From assembly GCF_037042905.1 (NCBI RefSeq), contig NC_087247.1, positions 45,190,420-45,254,419 of the forward strand: 64,000 nucleotides of DNA, written 5' to 3'. Both the position numbers and the translations under genes were made by a program. The stretch's first letter is position 1. Every line of letters begins with the position of its first letter. The notes under the pieces are model-generated. The model was not told where the DNA came from. It made no database searches and worked only from the letters and a program-made list of their open reading frames with translations. Positions 1 through 10,989 of this stretch are shown piece after piece. The DNA is from Lytechinus pictus (taxonomy: Eukaryota; Echinodermata; Echinoidea; Temnopleuroida; Toxopneustidae).

Positions 1-148
1 GCCCCCCCCCCCCCCAATAATTCCGGATATGCATAAAAAAAAACAAGATTGTAATGTTCAGCAAGCGAGATTGAGATACACAACTCGTTCTTTATTTAAA
101 ATCGTGCTCAAAATGTCCGCTTTTCAGATTGGAATATAAAAATTTTCA

Positions 149-480
149 GCTCGCGCTTCGCGCTCGCATCATTTCTGTAGCAAAAACCCATACTTTTCAT
201 GATTAAATTGGTGAATGTAAATGTCCCGTTTTCAGTTCTAAGCCTCAAAAGAACTGCTTCAATTTGCAATCATCTTTTCTTGGATATATAGCTTGTTCTT
301 TATAAAAAACGTCCAGTAAACTGTCATTTTTTCAGATCGAAATATCAAAATTTTCAGCTCGCGCTTCGCGCTCGCATCTATTCTTCTTTTAGATACAAAT
401 CTTAATCATTGGTACCAAAAATGCTTAGAATATCAAGTTTTCAGCTCAGAATATAAAGAAATTTGAGCTCACTCTCGGCA
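149..480 (-). repeat. GCGAGC-motif array, reverse orientation
   Basis: Exact 19-mers GCTCGCGCTTCGCGCTCGC lie at 149-167 and 357-375, with a decayed copy near 466-486. They are separated by AT-rich spacers that share the phrase TTTTCAG upstream. It is the reverse complement of the arrays at 14.8, 32.6 and 59.2 kb. Confidence 0.7.
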
Positions 481-524
481 CTCGTACTATCTGTGTAGTG
501 AGATACGTGTCTGTGTCTCATGAG

Positions 525-527
<3 letters not shown>

Positions 528-571
<44 letters not shown>

Positions 572-587
572 TATATATATATATACA

Positions 588-629
<42 letters not shown>
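528..629. repeat. (AT)n microsatellite
   Basis: About 100 bp of nearly pure AT, broken by ACAC and ACAG. Small ORFs here are translations of it. Confidence 0.95.
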
Positions 630-638
<9 letters not shown>

Positions 639-639
639 G

Positions 640-2540
640 GTGGGTGTTTTGTACGATCGAGCGCCTTTGGAACGTTAATGATTTTGCCCCCCCCCCCAAT
701 CTGAAAAATGGATCGACGCCCCTGGCCACCACACACCTTACGACTGTTCGCGATCCGATTTTGGAACAAAGCGCATTTTGCTCATTTTCTAAAAGTGTGA
801 ATGGAACATATCATTTTCTTTGAGGTTTAAATTAATTGAAAGAATACTAATATAACCATTTTGAAAGATTGCAAGCCTTTATTTCGGAGTAAAGGCCAAA
901 TTAGTTTCAAATCGTGGCCAATCGTACGACTGCTATGACGTCATTACGACTAGATATTAAATTCGCTTTTATTCTAAAAAGGATGATAGCATAGTCACAA
1001 ATTTTAACATAGGTATTCGTACGATGATTTAGAACATTACACAGTAAGATATTCCGAGTCTCAATGTTAGCATCAAAGTCTAATACATTTTATTCTGAAA
1101 TCGGGTCGCAGACCAATCGTAAGGTGTGCGGTCGCCTTTACTCACTTACGCTACTGCCGCATAGAGCTTCGCCCTAAATGCTCACGAATAATTAAAAAAA
1201 AATCCTGTTCACCGTGGCGTACACACCAAGAAAAAGAGATAAAAGGAAAGAAAAGGAAAGAAGGAAGGGTGAAATATGGTATTATTTTCCGAGTATTATG
1301 TTAAAATCTATCACAAAATTGGGTTTTCGTGATACATCCATCCCCTTCCCGACCTTTTCTCAGATCTGTTAATGGTTTTAGTTCGATTACAAAGGGGTGG
1401 ATAAATAAGTTACGTTAAATTACAAGCAACATAACCTAAATTATGGCCATCATATATAGGCATAACAAAATTAATATCTGATATTGGAATGTGTCGTGCA
1501 TACGCAAGTGAGGGCCTTTTTTTTGGGGGGGGGGGGCTTGTCAAATTTTCATGACATAGATCCCCATTAACTGGAAAGTGAACCCCCCTTTTTTTTGGGG
1601 GGGTGGACTTGTTATTGTTTTTCTGGCAATTTTAATGAGATGATAAACCCAGTTATAAACAGTGGTACATCAAACATAGCGCTATAACGGGCAATTTTTA
1701 TGAAAATTATAGGGCCGACACATTTTGTTTTATACTGACAATAATATTTATGTAATCAACAATTTTAGTTCAAGTTTAATAAAACGGTGTGTAATTTAAC
1801 TTAGATCCACCATTTTTTCGTTTCACCAATGGAGAAAATGTCGATATCTCTAAAATACTTTTACAGTGTTAAGAAGGTGAGATTGCAATGTAAAATGTCG
1901 TCAGGGGTAAGGCAGATGAGGAAGAAAGGGAATAAAAATGATCATTCCGTGTAATAGTTGAGAACATCATTGTATCAGTACAAGTGTTTCAACATGGGAT
2001 ATAAGCCTTCGACTATTATGGTAAGACTTGATTAATTACGTTTCGCCAATATAATAAATCACCCACGCATGCATAAAAAAGTGAATTCTATATAATCAAA
2101 ATCAATAATATTTGCATGCACATGATTCTCTTAGCAAAGTTTATCATCACTAGATGGCGACATACAAAATCAAGCTGATGAATTATCAATGAAGTGACAA
2201 CTATAATGATTTCATCAGGAACTTGGTGAAATGCATTTTATCAAATAATACTATGACATGTTGCATCAAAGGTAGATAAAGATCACAAATTGGTATACAT
2301 TTTCCCTAAATATGATTGGATGTGATCTCTTCAACATGCCACCAAAATCAATTATAATATGCACAATTACTCATCCACTGAACTCTGCTAAAAAAAGGTG
2401 AATACCAGTAAAAGTACAATCCTAATATTACGTAATCAAAGGTAATTAAATACCATAATGACCAATTGTTTATGAAAAAAATAACAGATCTCATTTTGTT
2501 GATGAAATCTCCTCAACTGTAATGCTAATCCATGCCCATT
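640..2540. other. Non-coding stretch with scattered repeat fragments
   Basis: No gene seen. It contains C- and G-runs (near 687 and 1526) with the phrase CTTGTCAAATTTTC, the sort of poly-G-associated repeat also seen at 18.9, 47.9 and 58.1 kb. Otherwise AT-rich unassigned DNA. Confidence 0.5.
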
Positions 2541-2550
2541 TGTTCTGCAG

Positions 2551-2679
2551 AGTGTGTTGAAAAAGACACTTGGCACTGTACCTGGACAATATGGTTTAAT
2601 ATTCATTCTACGCAAATGCAATCTGAGAGTGCTCCAGCGGAGGAAGTTGAACTTCTTGCAGACGCCCGATGGCAAATGA
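2551..2679 (+). CDS. Possible terminal exon of an unidentified gene
   Basis: A good acceptor (CCCATTTGTTCTGCAG) precedes 43 codons in phase 0, beginning SVLKKTLGTVPGQYGLIFIL and ending RKLNFLQTPDGK, then TGA at 2677-2679. AATAAA follows at 2835-2840. The stretch is less AT-rich than its neighbours and basic at the end. I do not recognise the protein. Upstream exons are not seen in the first 2.5 kb and could lie left of the window. The frame starting one base earlier is also open, so coding is not certain. Confidence 0.3.
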   Translation, partial: SVLKKTLGTVPGQYGLIFILRKCNLRVLQRRKLNFLQTPDGK

Positions 2680-2840
2680 GTGACGTGCTAACAGATTACT
2701 TTGTTTTCCTTTTTTTCTTCTTTATTTTCCTGATCACTCCAATCTTTTTGTAAATATTATGATTTATCATTATTTTTTTTTATATAATCTTTATAGTGAA
2801 GTTTGTTTGTTGGTGATTTATTAATGAAAACATAAATAAA

Positions 2841-3880
2841 AAACATTAATTACCAATCAACGTTTACGTATGATAATGGAATTATATATGAGATGATATA
2901 GATACTTAGTGACATTATAAATGTTAGAACAATAAATAAAACAATCATGAACTTGTAATACTATGATATGGGAATTGCATTTGGGAAATATAATCACTAT
3001 GTATGTGAACGAGACAGAGGAAAACGTATATTTTGTTCAAAACAGAAAGTGCCCTAAACACATCGTTGCTACTAATAAGTGAAAGCAGTCATATCGATAT
3101 CATTGTAAATGCTAGGTATAGCCTTTACTTCATTTAATTCACTTTCATGCGATGCATAAATATCAGACTAATATCAAGTATTGATTTTTCTGAATAGATC
3201 ATAATTGCGTTGGAATTATGCCTTGATGAACACTGGTCGATTGAGGACCCTTTGTTTGTCCTGTAAGATGGTTTTCTCATAATTAAGCATATCAAGTGAG
3301 CTAGATAATTTATAATGAGCCCCCAAAATATGAGGAGGCCAGGCATGGCGATTTTGGCAAATTCCTTTTAAAAAACTGCGAACGAGCCAAAATTCGGCAT
3401 TGTTAATACGAAAATCTAGTTTTGTGATAAATTTTGATATCATAATTTTCAGAAAACCATATTATGTTTCACCCAATTTCCTTTCCTTTTCCCATTTTTT
3501 ATTCATGGTCTTGACAAAAATTGGGGTCCATGGCACCGATTAAAGCCCCAATTTGTACGCCAGTGACTGCCGCATTTGAAGTGGTGTTGATGAATATTGC
3601 TAGTTATAATTATGATATCAGATGACCATGATAATGATCATTACAATAACTATGACGAAAACAGTGCGCAAACTTACCGCGGTTGTATTGAGGATAACAA
3701 TGAAAAGTAGCGGTGATGGTGCTGATGTGTGATTCTTATGATATTGATGAACTTGATTTTGAAATGAAAGATTTTTAATACCTGATCTTTCTTTCCATCT
3801 AAAATTATTTTAAACCAGAATAAAGACTGCAATTTAAGAAAAACATTGTAATATTGGTAATTATCATATATACTACTACT
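2841..3880. other. Unassigned AT-rich stretch
   Basis: No convincing exon, RNA gene or mobile element seen; short ORFs only. Confidence 0.4.
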
Positions 3881-3883
3881 ATA

Positions 3884-3895
3884 TACTACCACATA

Positions 3896-3984
<89 letters not shown>

Positions 3985-3990
3985 TTACTA

Positions 3991-4028
<38 letters not shown>

Positions 4029-4176
4029 ACTGCTGTTGCTGCTACTGATACTACTACTACTACTACTACTACCTCTACTACTGCTACTACTACTACTACT
4101 ACTACTCCTACTACTAATCCTTGGCCTACTACTATACTACGTCTACTGCTGCTGCTATTCGCTACTACTTCTACTA

Positions 4177-4214
<38 letters not shown>

Positions 4215-4302
4215 ACTGCTGTTGCTGTTGCTGTTGCTGCTACTGATACTACTACTACCTCTACTGCTACTACTACTAATACTACTACTACTACTCCTCC
4301 TA

Positions 4303-4337
<35 letters not shown>

Positions 4338-4382
4338 ATCCTTGGCCTACTACTATACTACGGCTACTGCTGCTGCTACTCG

Positions 4383-4447
<65 letters not shown>

Positions 4448-4486
4448 GCTGCTGATACTACTACTACTATTACTGTTACTACTGCT
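3884..4486. repeat. (TAC)n/(CTG)n compound microsatellite with a duplicated block
   Basis: About 600 bp of ACT/TAC triplets with CTG islands. A block around AATCCTTGGCCTACTAC occurs at about 4115 and again about 222 bp later, followed in both cases by CTACTGCTGCTGCT, so the array also has a higher-order duplication. Poly-Tyr, poly-Leu and poly-Val ORFs here are artefacts. Confidence 0.95.
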
Positions 4487-4489
4487 ATC

Positions 4490-5995
4490 ACTACAAATAA
4501 ACAAACGAATGTAAGTATTCTCAAAATTTTGCACAACCAAATATAAAAATTCAAATTTTGTTACCTGCCAACTGTGTGTTTCATCTTGTACGCATCCGTC
4601 ACTTTCTCTTTCCGACTTGCATTTGTCAAAAAAGGCATCGTCACCAAGAGACGGTTGTTTTTTTAAATATCAATCCAAAGTTATAAGTATAATTTTCACA
4701 AAAATATTAACGGCTCCCCGGTGCTAGTACCGATACTTCTATATCTGGTGGTCTGATCAAGGTGAAAAATCCTGCGGGTTACCGGTGACTGTATATAGCT
4801 CCTTAGCAGTTAACACAATGATATAGTGTGTCTATTATTGCCTGTATGATCAAGTCATTCATCATTCAAGACGTCACACCACTGTCAGTTTTTCTTTTCA
4901 CGCATCGATAATCACAGTAGATGCAACGATTAAAGAGAAAGGGCATCCCGTATATACACATTCATTATCATGGGGGGGGGGGGGGGTGATCTCGAAAATG
5001 CCTATAGGAATTCCAAAGATGAAAGAGATACAACCAATGACATCAAATAATAATTGGAATATGTCATCCACAATTAGTCACGTGATACATGTTTGAAAAT
5101 TGATCCATGGCCCGGACGATGTTGAAACCCCTTTCCTTACAATGATTAATGGTAGACTAGTCTCATCATACCCTCAAAGCAAAGGCAATAGGAGCGAGGA
5201 TAGTCTCAGCGGGGATTATGATTCAGAGAATATGGGCTTAAATCGATTTTGTGTTCTTATCTTAATAAAAGCTAATCTATTTTCTACATCGTGTTGTTGA
5301 TCGTGTTAATCAGCCCTATTATTTATGTTTTGGTTCGTATTCACGAACCCCATCTCATCTTATCGTTCTGCGTTTCATTGTCTGGTCCATTTCGTATTAT
5401 ATAATTATTTATATACACATTTATACACAAGAGAAATCGATTAAATTTTTATAAGCATGATATAGTGAATATTATTGTTGTTTTGAAGAATGTCGTCGAT
5501 AAATGACAAGGTCATAGGTAAATAGGTTGAGGGTGAGCCTTGATATGTTACAAGTACAAAGAACATAGTAATCACCTCATCGATCAGCATGACATTATGA
5601 CGATCATGATGCCCCGGTAACGCCCAATCAAAAACAAAATAATTAATATTGAATGATCACCCTTCATCTGAAAATAAGAACCAGAATTTGCCATGAAAAG
5701 GAAAACAATGAATATATCAAATACATTGAAGGCATCCACGATACATGTGGGGGCTGGGAGCACTGGACCAAAAATAAGTCCACACGCCAAAGGAAGAAAA
5801 AAAAGAATGTGTAAAAAAAAATCATCACATAATTCTATTAATTTTTGAAGGTATAAAACACAAAGTAATATGCACACAATTTTTTTGTCAATATGACAAT
5901 GGGTGAATTACAATAACAAGTAAAGTTTTTTATTATGTAAACCTTAACTTGGCAATAATAGCTGGAGATGGACTGGAAATTAGGTTTTTTGTCAA
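4490..5995. other. Unassigned stretch
   Basis: A G14 run sits near 4973. An ORF at 5100-5300 contains protein-like residues (VETPFLTMINGRLVSS) but has no acceptor or good start. No gene assigned. Confidence 0.4.
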
Positions 5996-6029
5996 TGGAT
6001 GTTATATCCAGGGACGGCGTTCCGGGGGG

Positions 6030-6560
6030 GGGGGCACATGGCCCCCCTCTTTCAAGCCCTGAAAAAGTGCCCTTTTTTACGCAAGAAAAATCCCCCCCCC
6101 CTCACTAACGTATTAATATGTGCCCCTTTCACCTGACGAGGACCCGTTTTAGGTGTTACAAAGTGCCGTATTAGGAGAACCCGTTTTAGGTGTTCCGAAG
6201 TGCCCTTTCTCGTATAAGTGCAAATTTTTTTAAATGCCCCCTCTCGAACGTGTTCAGTGCCCCTTTCACCTGAGAAGGACCTGTTTTATGTGTGAGCAAG
6301 TGCCCCCTTGCCTTCTAGTAAGTGACCTTTCTCGAATCATTGTCCCGTTTTACCCAAGAAAAGTGCCCCTCACGAATGTGTTCTAGTGTTCCTTTCACAT
6401 GAGAAGCCCCGTTTTATGCTAATAGCAAGTGCCCCTTTGCCTTCTTATAGGTGCCCTTTCTCGTATCAGTGACCCTTTTTACCTTAGAAAAGTGCCCCTC
6501 ACAATCGTGCTCTGTGCCCTTTTCACCTCAGAAGGACAGGTTTTATATTCCACCGAGTGC
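6030..6560. repeat. GTGCCCCTTTCACCTGAGAAGG tandem repeat
   Basis: Phrases like GTGCCCCTTTCACCTGA, GACCYGTTTTA and AAGTGCCCTTTCTCGTAT recur at about 6120, 6259, 6389 and 6512, a period near 130 bp with divergence. It is bordered on the left by G- and C-runs. Confidence 0.7.
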
Positions 6561-6854
6561 CTCTTTGATACAATAAAACAATATTCCCATTTTTATATGT
6601 TACTACTCATGAAGGAAAAAAAATGGTAAGAGTAATCCTAATCTATCACCAAATTGGATTTTCATTATAAAAATGTAAAAAAATGTTTACTAGGCAGCTC
6701 GCTTCGCTCGCTCGCAACTTCTTATGCGACATATCTAGCCCCCGCCAAATTTTGGGCCCATTACGCCACGTTAGATAAGTAATTTTTTCTTTGCTTTATT
6801 AAGATAGTGCCCGTTCTGATCATATCCGTAATGATTTTGTATAGTGATGCAGTC

Positions 6855-7004
6855 TTTCCTTTTTTAATTAAAAGTTTCGCTTAAATTCACAAAAAGTTGT
6901 ATGCACATCCTGGTTAATATGCGATAAGAGGACTGAGGACATCACCCACTCACTATTTATTTTGTTTTCCCTCTATGAATATGAAATATTTTTATTTTCT
7001 CCTC

Positions 7005-7036
<32 letters not shown>

Positions 7037-7650
7037 TAGTAGTAGTCAATTCTTGTATAGCGCATAACACATTATGAATATAACGTCTCTATGCGCTTCC
7101 AAAGGAAATGGATATCATTACCCCGGCTGTAGCTTAAGCAGACTTTCCAGCGCTCGGCATTTCAAGGAATAAATACCTGCCAGGTACCCATTCACCTTAC
7201 CTGGGTTGAGTGAAGCATAATGTGGATAATATTCTTGCAGAAGGAAACTACGCCATGACTGGGATTTGATGCCATGATTCAATTTGATCCAATGCCATGT
7301 GAAACAAAGTTTTATTACTCCCTGAACATGTTGAACTACCATTATTTTAACTTTTTGTGGTTCATTCAAGTTGGTCGTTTACGTAAAATTTGTAAAACTT
7401 GAAATATTGTACAATTCAAACAATAAAATAACAAAAGAGATAGTGAGTGACATCATTGACTCTCTCATTTGTATATATAATTGAGTTATGCACATGTTTT
7501 CTGAAAAATAAGCGAAACTTTGAAATGTCATAACTTTCTTATTTTACATCTGATTTTGATAAAAATTTTAACGCTATGAGGCTTGTTTGACTTCTTTCTA
7601 TTGATATAAATCAACATTTTTTTAATGTGGTGGGCTTGATCTTTAATTTG
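6855..7650. mobile_element. Decayed TTAA-family foldback element interrupted by a SINE
   Basis: Left part (AAAGTTTCGCTTAAATTCAC ... ACATCACCCACTCACTATTT) and right part (ATAGTGAGTGACATCAT ... GTCATAACTTTCTTATTTTAC) match the arms of the better elements at 21599-22194 and 60959-61559. A SINE-like sequence (about 7020-7275) separates them. Confidence 0.55.
7020..7275 (-). mobile_element. tRNA-derived SINE-like sequence
   Basis: It contains TTGTATAGCGC, CCCGGCTGTAGCTTAAGCAG, CTGCCAGGTACCCATTCACC and, at the right, CGCCATGACTGGGATTTGATGCC. The last reads on the minus strand as a decayed RNA polymerase III B box. An AATAATAAT tract lies at the left end, where the tail of a minus-oriented SINE would be. 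Confidence 0.5.
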
Positions 7651-7691
7651 AATTTAATTTTATTTCAATAATAATCAAATGGATATGATCT

Positions 7692-7828
7692 TAAGAGGAA
7701 GAAGAAAAAGAAGGAGAAGAAGAAGATGATGATGATGAAGAGGAAGAAGAAAAAGGAAAAAAGAAGAAGAAGAAGGAGAAGGAGAAGAAGAAGAAGAAGA
7801 AGAGAGTGAGGAGGAGGAAGAGGAAGAT
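7692..7828. repeat. GAA/GAG purine-rich microsatellite
   Basis: About 135 bp of nearly pure purine on the plus strand (AAGAAGAAG, GATGATGATG, GAGGAGGAAG). Confidence 0.9.
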
Positions 7829-8629
7829 ATGTGATTCTTAATTCAGGTACAACGCTTGGAGAGAAAGCTGTATGATGGCGTCCTAATTTTATATTCGACT
7901 AAAAAGGTCATGAGCGAAGCTATTTGTAAAACCAGAACGTGTTTGGAAAAGATATGGCACAAGAGGTGGGTAATTTCAAATAGTCAGGTCGAGATTTTCA
8001 AAAATGTGCTCAGAAAAAGTTCTTTAGGCATTTTGTGTTAATGCTGATTTATCCATCGTTTATGGTAATTCAGGGGTGCTGAATCCGAAAATGCTGTTTG
8101 CCAAACTTGATTCCGACGTTTTCATCGTCACATTGGCAAAAAACAAAATGGCGGCATTTTGAATGCGGTTTCCCCTTTTAAACAATTTGTATAGGTGATT
8201 ATGTTTCAGAAATGTGCATGGGTCTATGCTATATTTTTTATACCAAGGGTTGTAAACATAAAGCATCCGATTGATTGATTCGTCAGCCATCTTTAATTCA
8301 AAGATGGCTGCCGTGATTCACAGCTGCTGATTGACAAATAATATATGGCCAAAATAATGTTTGATAATTTTTGGGAGATGCTGGCAAAATCACATCACAA
8401 CTTTTACTCAATGTTCGCCGATTTTCCCTTGCCTGCATAGCAGAAGCAAGATATGGACGTTGCCTATCTGACGGCGGCAATGACTTTGGCGGCGGCGAAG
8501 TCAACATTAAATCTTAACCGAGGTTGAGTTTTTGAAATGTCATTAGGCCTACTTTTAGGGTATAATTATCTATTTCATGAAACTTAAGGTTAAACAAAAT
8601 CTATTGAGACAGATTATAGTTTTAAAAAA

Positions 8630-10930
8630 TGTCGTCCAGTGTACCTGGAAATCCAAGATAGCGTCCAAAACGACAGTCGTACGTTGTACTATCAACTCCA
8701 AAAATTAAAATAATCTATTGCTTGCTGCAGCGTCAACAAATTAGTTTATATTAAAAAGCTTGAAATGCATCAGGACATGTTGTTTACAAGATAGCCAGTG
8801 AGTGTGTCAGAGAATCCAAGATTACCTTCCGAAATGGCGTCAATAAAGGACATTGTAACTTTAATATGGTCCAAATTTATATAATATCCACCTAGTAAAC
8901 GTAATTTGGGGACTCTCCCAAAAAGAAAAAAAAATGGTTCCAAGGGGAAAATTATATACATTGGAAAAAATTCAAGATTTTTAGTGGTAGAGATTGTCAA
9001 AAGATGCATGATGACTTAAAAAATGGTTGCTGTTTCTTTAAAAAATTGATGCAAAGTGCATATGCTGTCTACCTAAAGACATTTTTGTATCTTTCCCATG
9101 ATTTCAAGGGTCAAATAATATAGGTTAAGACATATTGCAGGGATACGCTGTTGTCCAAAAATTGAAGAAGGCTCGCATAATTGCATTCAAATTGGCCATC
9201 ATTGATACAAAAAATACAATACTTCATAATTTATATTATCCCATGTAGAACCATTATTTTGGTGTCTCTGTTATTGTGTTTAAGGCTCTTTAAATAAGTG
9301 TTACAAGGTACAAAATCAGGCGGTGGTGTAAAAACCTGAAAAAATAAACTTTAAAGATATATAGGGTACACTTTTACCATGTTTACCTAAAAAATACCGT
9401 TAGAAAGCTGATAAGTACTTAAAGACACATCATTTTAGTGTTTAGATATATTCTAAGTTTTCATGAGTAGGGAACAACTGTCATTTTACGCAATTTTAGA
9501 AGTCATTTTGGATTTTTATTTTTGAAAAAACGGAAAATTGACCATCCTTGTTACTTGTCCCGATGTATTATTTGAGCCTTCAAACCAAAATAGCGTATAT
9601 AGACACCAAATATTTTTTTTTCACATAGCTATGACTATTTTTAACTTAATGGGACTCATTTTCGACGCATTTTTTTTTCTGAAGCCATCTTGGATTTTTG
9701 GACATACAGGACCACTGACTGTCCTTGTAACTTATCCTAATGTACATGATGTATTGCTTGAAGCTTTAAACAAAGGGTTAGACAACATAATCATATACCC
9801 CAGGCAGATATTAAACAATCTATGTCAGTTTTTAGGTAACAATAACCATATTAAACTCCATTTTTGGAAACCGTCTTTAATTTTTGGACATGGTGGACCA
9901 CTGACTATCCTTGCAACTTGCCCGAATGTATTACTCGACCCTTTAAACCATGGATTAAACACCAAAATCATATAAGCCAGGCGGATATGAAACAAACTGT
10001 GTCGATTTTAACTTAACGACAGACATTTGATACTCCATTTTTGCAAACCATCTTGGATTTTTGGACATACAGGACCACTGACTGTCCTTGTAACTTGTCC
10101 CAACATATTACCTGGCCATTTAAACAAAGGGTTGGACAACATAATCATATACCCCTAGCAGATATTAAACAATCTATGTAAGTTATTTGGTAACAACAGT
10201 CATTGTAAACTCCAATTTTGGAAGCCATCTTGGATTTTTGGACATACTGGAACCACTGACTGTCCTTGTAACTTGTCCCAATGTAATATTTGACCCTTCG
10301 AACCACAGGTTATACACCAAAATCATATAAGCCAGGCGGATATGAAACAAACTGTGTCGATTTTAATCTGACGACAGACATTTAAGACTCCATTTTTGCA
10401 AACCATCTTGGATTTTTGGACATACAGGACCACTGACTGTCCTTGTAACTTGTCCCAACATATTACTTGACCATTTAAACCGTGGATTAGACACCAATAT
10501 CATATTTCCCAGGCGGATATTAAACAAACTATGTCGGTTTTTAGGGTTTTTAGATAACAACAGTCATTTTAGGCTCGGATTTTGAAAGCCATCTAGGATT
10601 TTTGGACATAGTGGATCGCTGAATCTACTTGTAGTTTTCCCCAATATACTACTCGACCCTTAAAACCACCATTGAATAAAACCCAAATTAAAGACACTAA
10701 AGTAGGTAATAGATAAATTGTGAATTTTTAGGCTATGGCAGCCATTTTGGACGCCATCTTGGATTTCCAGGTACCTGGCGTGCTTCTGTTTACTCTACCT
10801 GTATCAGTAGACCTTTTACCACGTACACCATTGAATATGCATCGAAAATGGATGTCTAAGGTGGATAAAGAGTTGGATATGTTAATTTTCAGTGAATGGC
10901 GGCCATTTTAGACGCCATTTGAAAATAACC
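8630..10930. repeat. Tandem array, period about 177 bp, with inverted ends
   Basis: The phrase CCATCTTGGATTTTTGGACA recurs near 9685, 9874 (decayed), 10047, 10225, 10402, 10589 and 10754, steps of about 165-187. Each unit also carries ACTGACTGTCCTTGTAACTT and a YATTAAACAAWCTATGT phrase. The left border (GTACCTGGAAATCCAAGATA, 8640-8660) is the reverse complement of the right border (ATCTTGGATTTCCAGGTACC, about 10757-10778). The 145-residue ORF at 9538 runs through the units. Confidence 0.8.
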
Positions 10931-10989
10931 ACTTTCCCGGATGCGGATTTTGAAAGATTTTTAGTAAGTTATTCCTGATATCAAATAGT

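Noticed and set aside
3854..4554. Long poly-Tyr, poly-Leu and poly-Val ORFs
   Set aside because: They are frame translations of the TAC/CTG microsatellite.
5100..5300. 66-residue ORF with protein-like composition
   Set aside because: No ATG at its start, no acceptor after the preceding stop, no homologue recognised.
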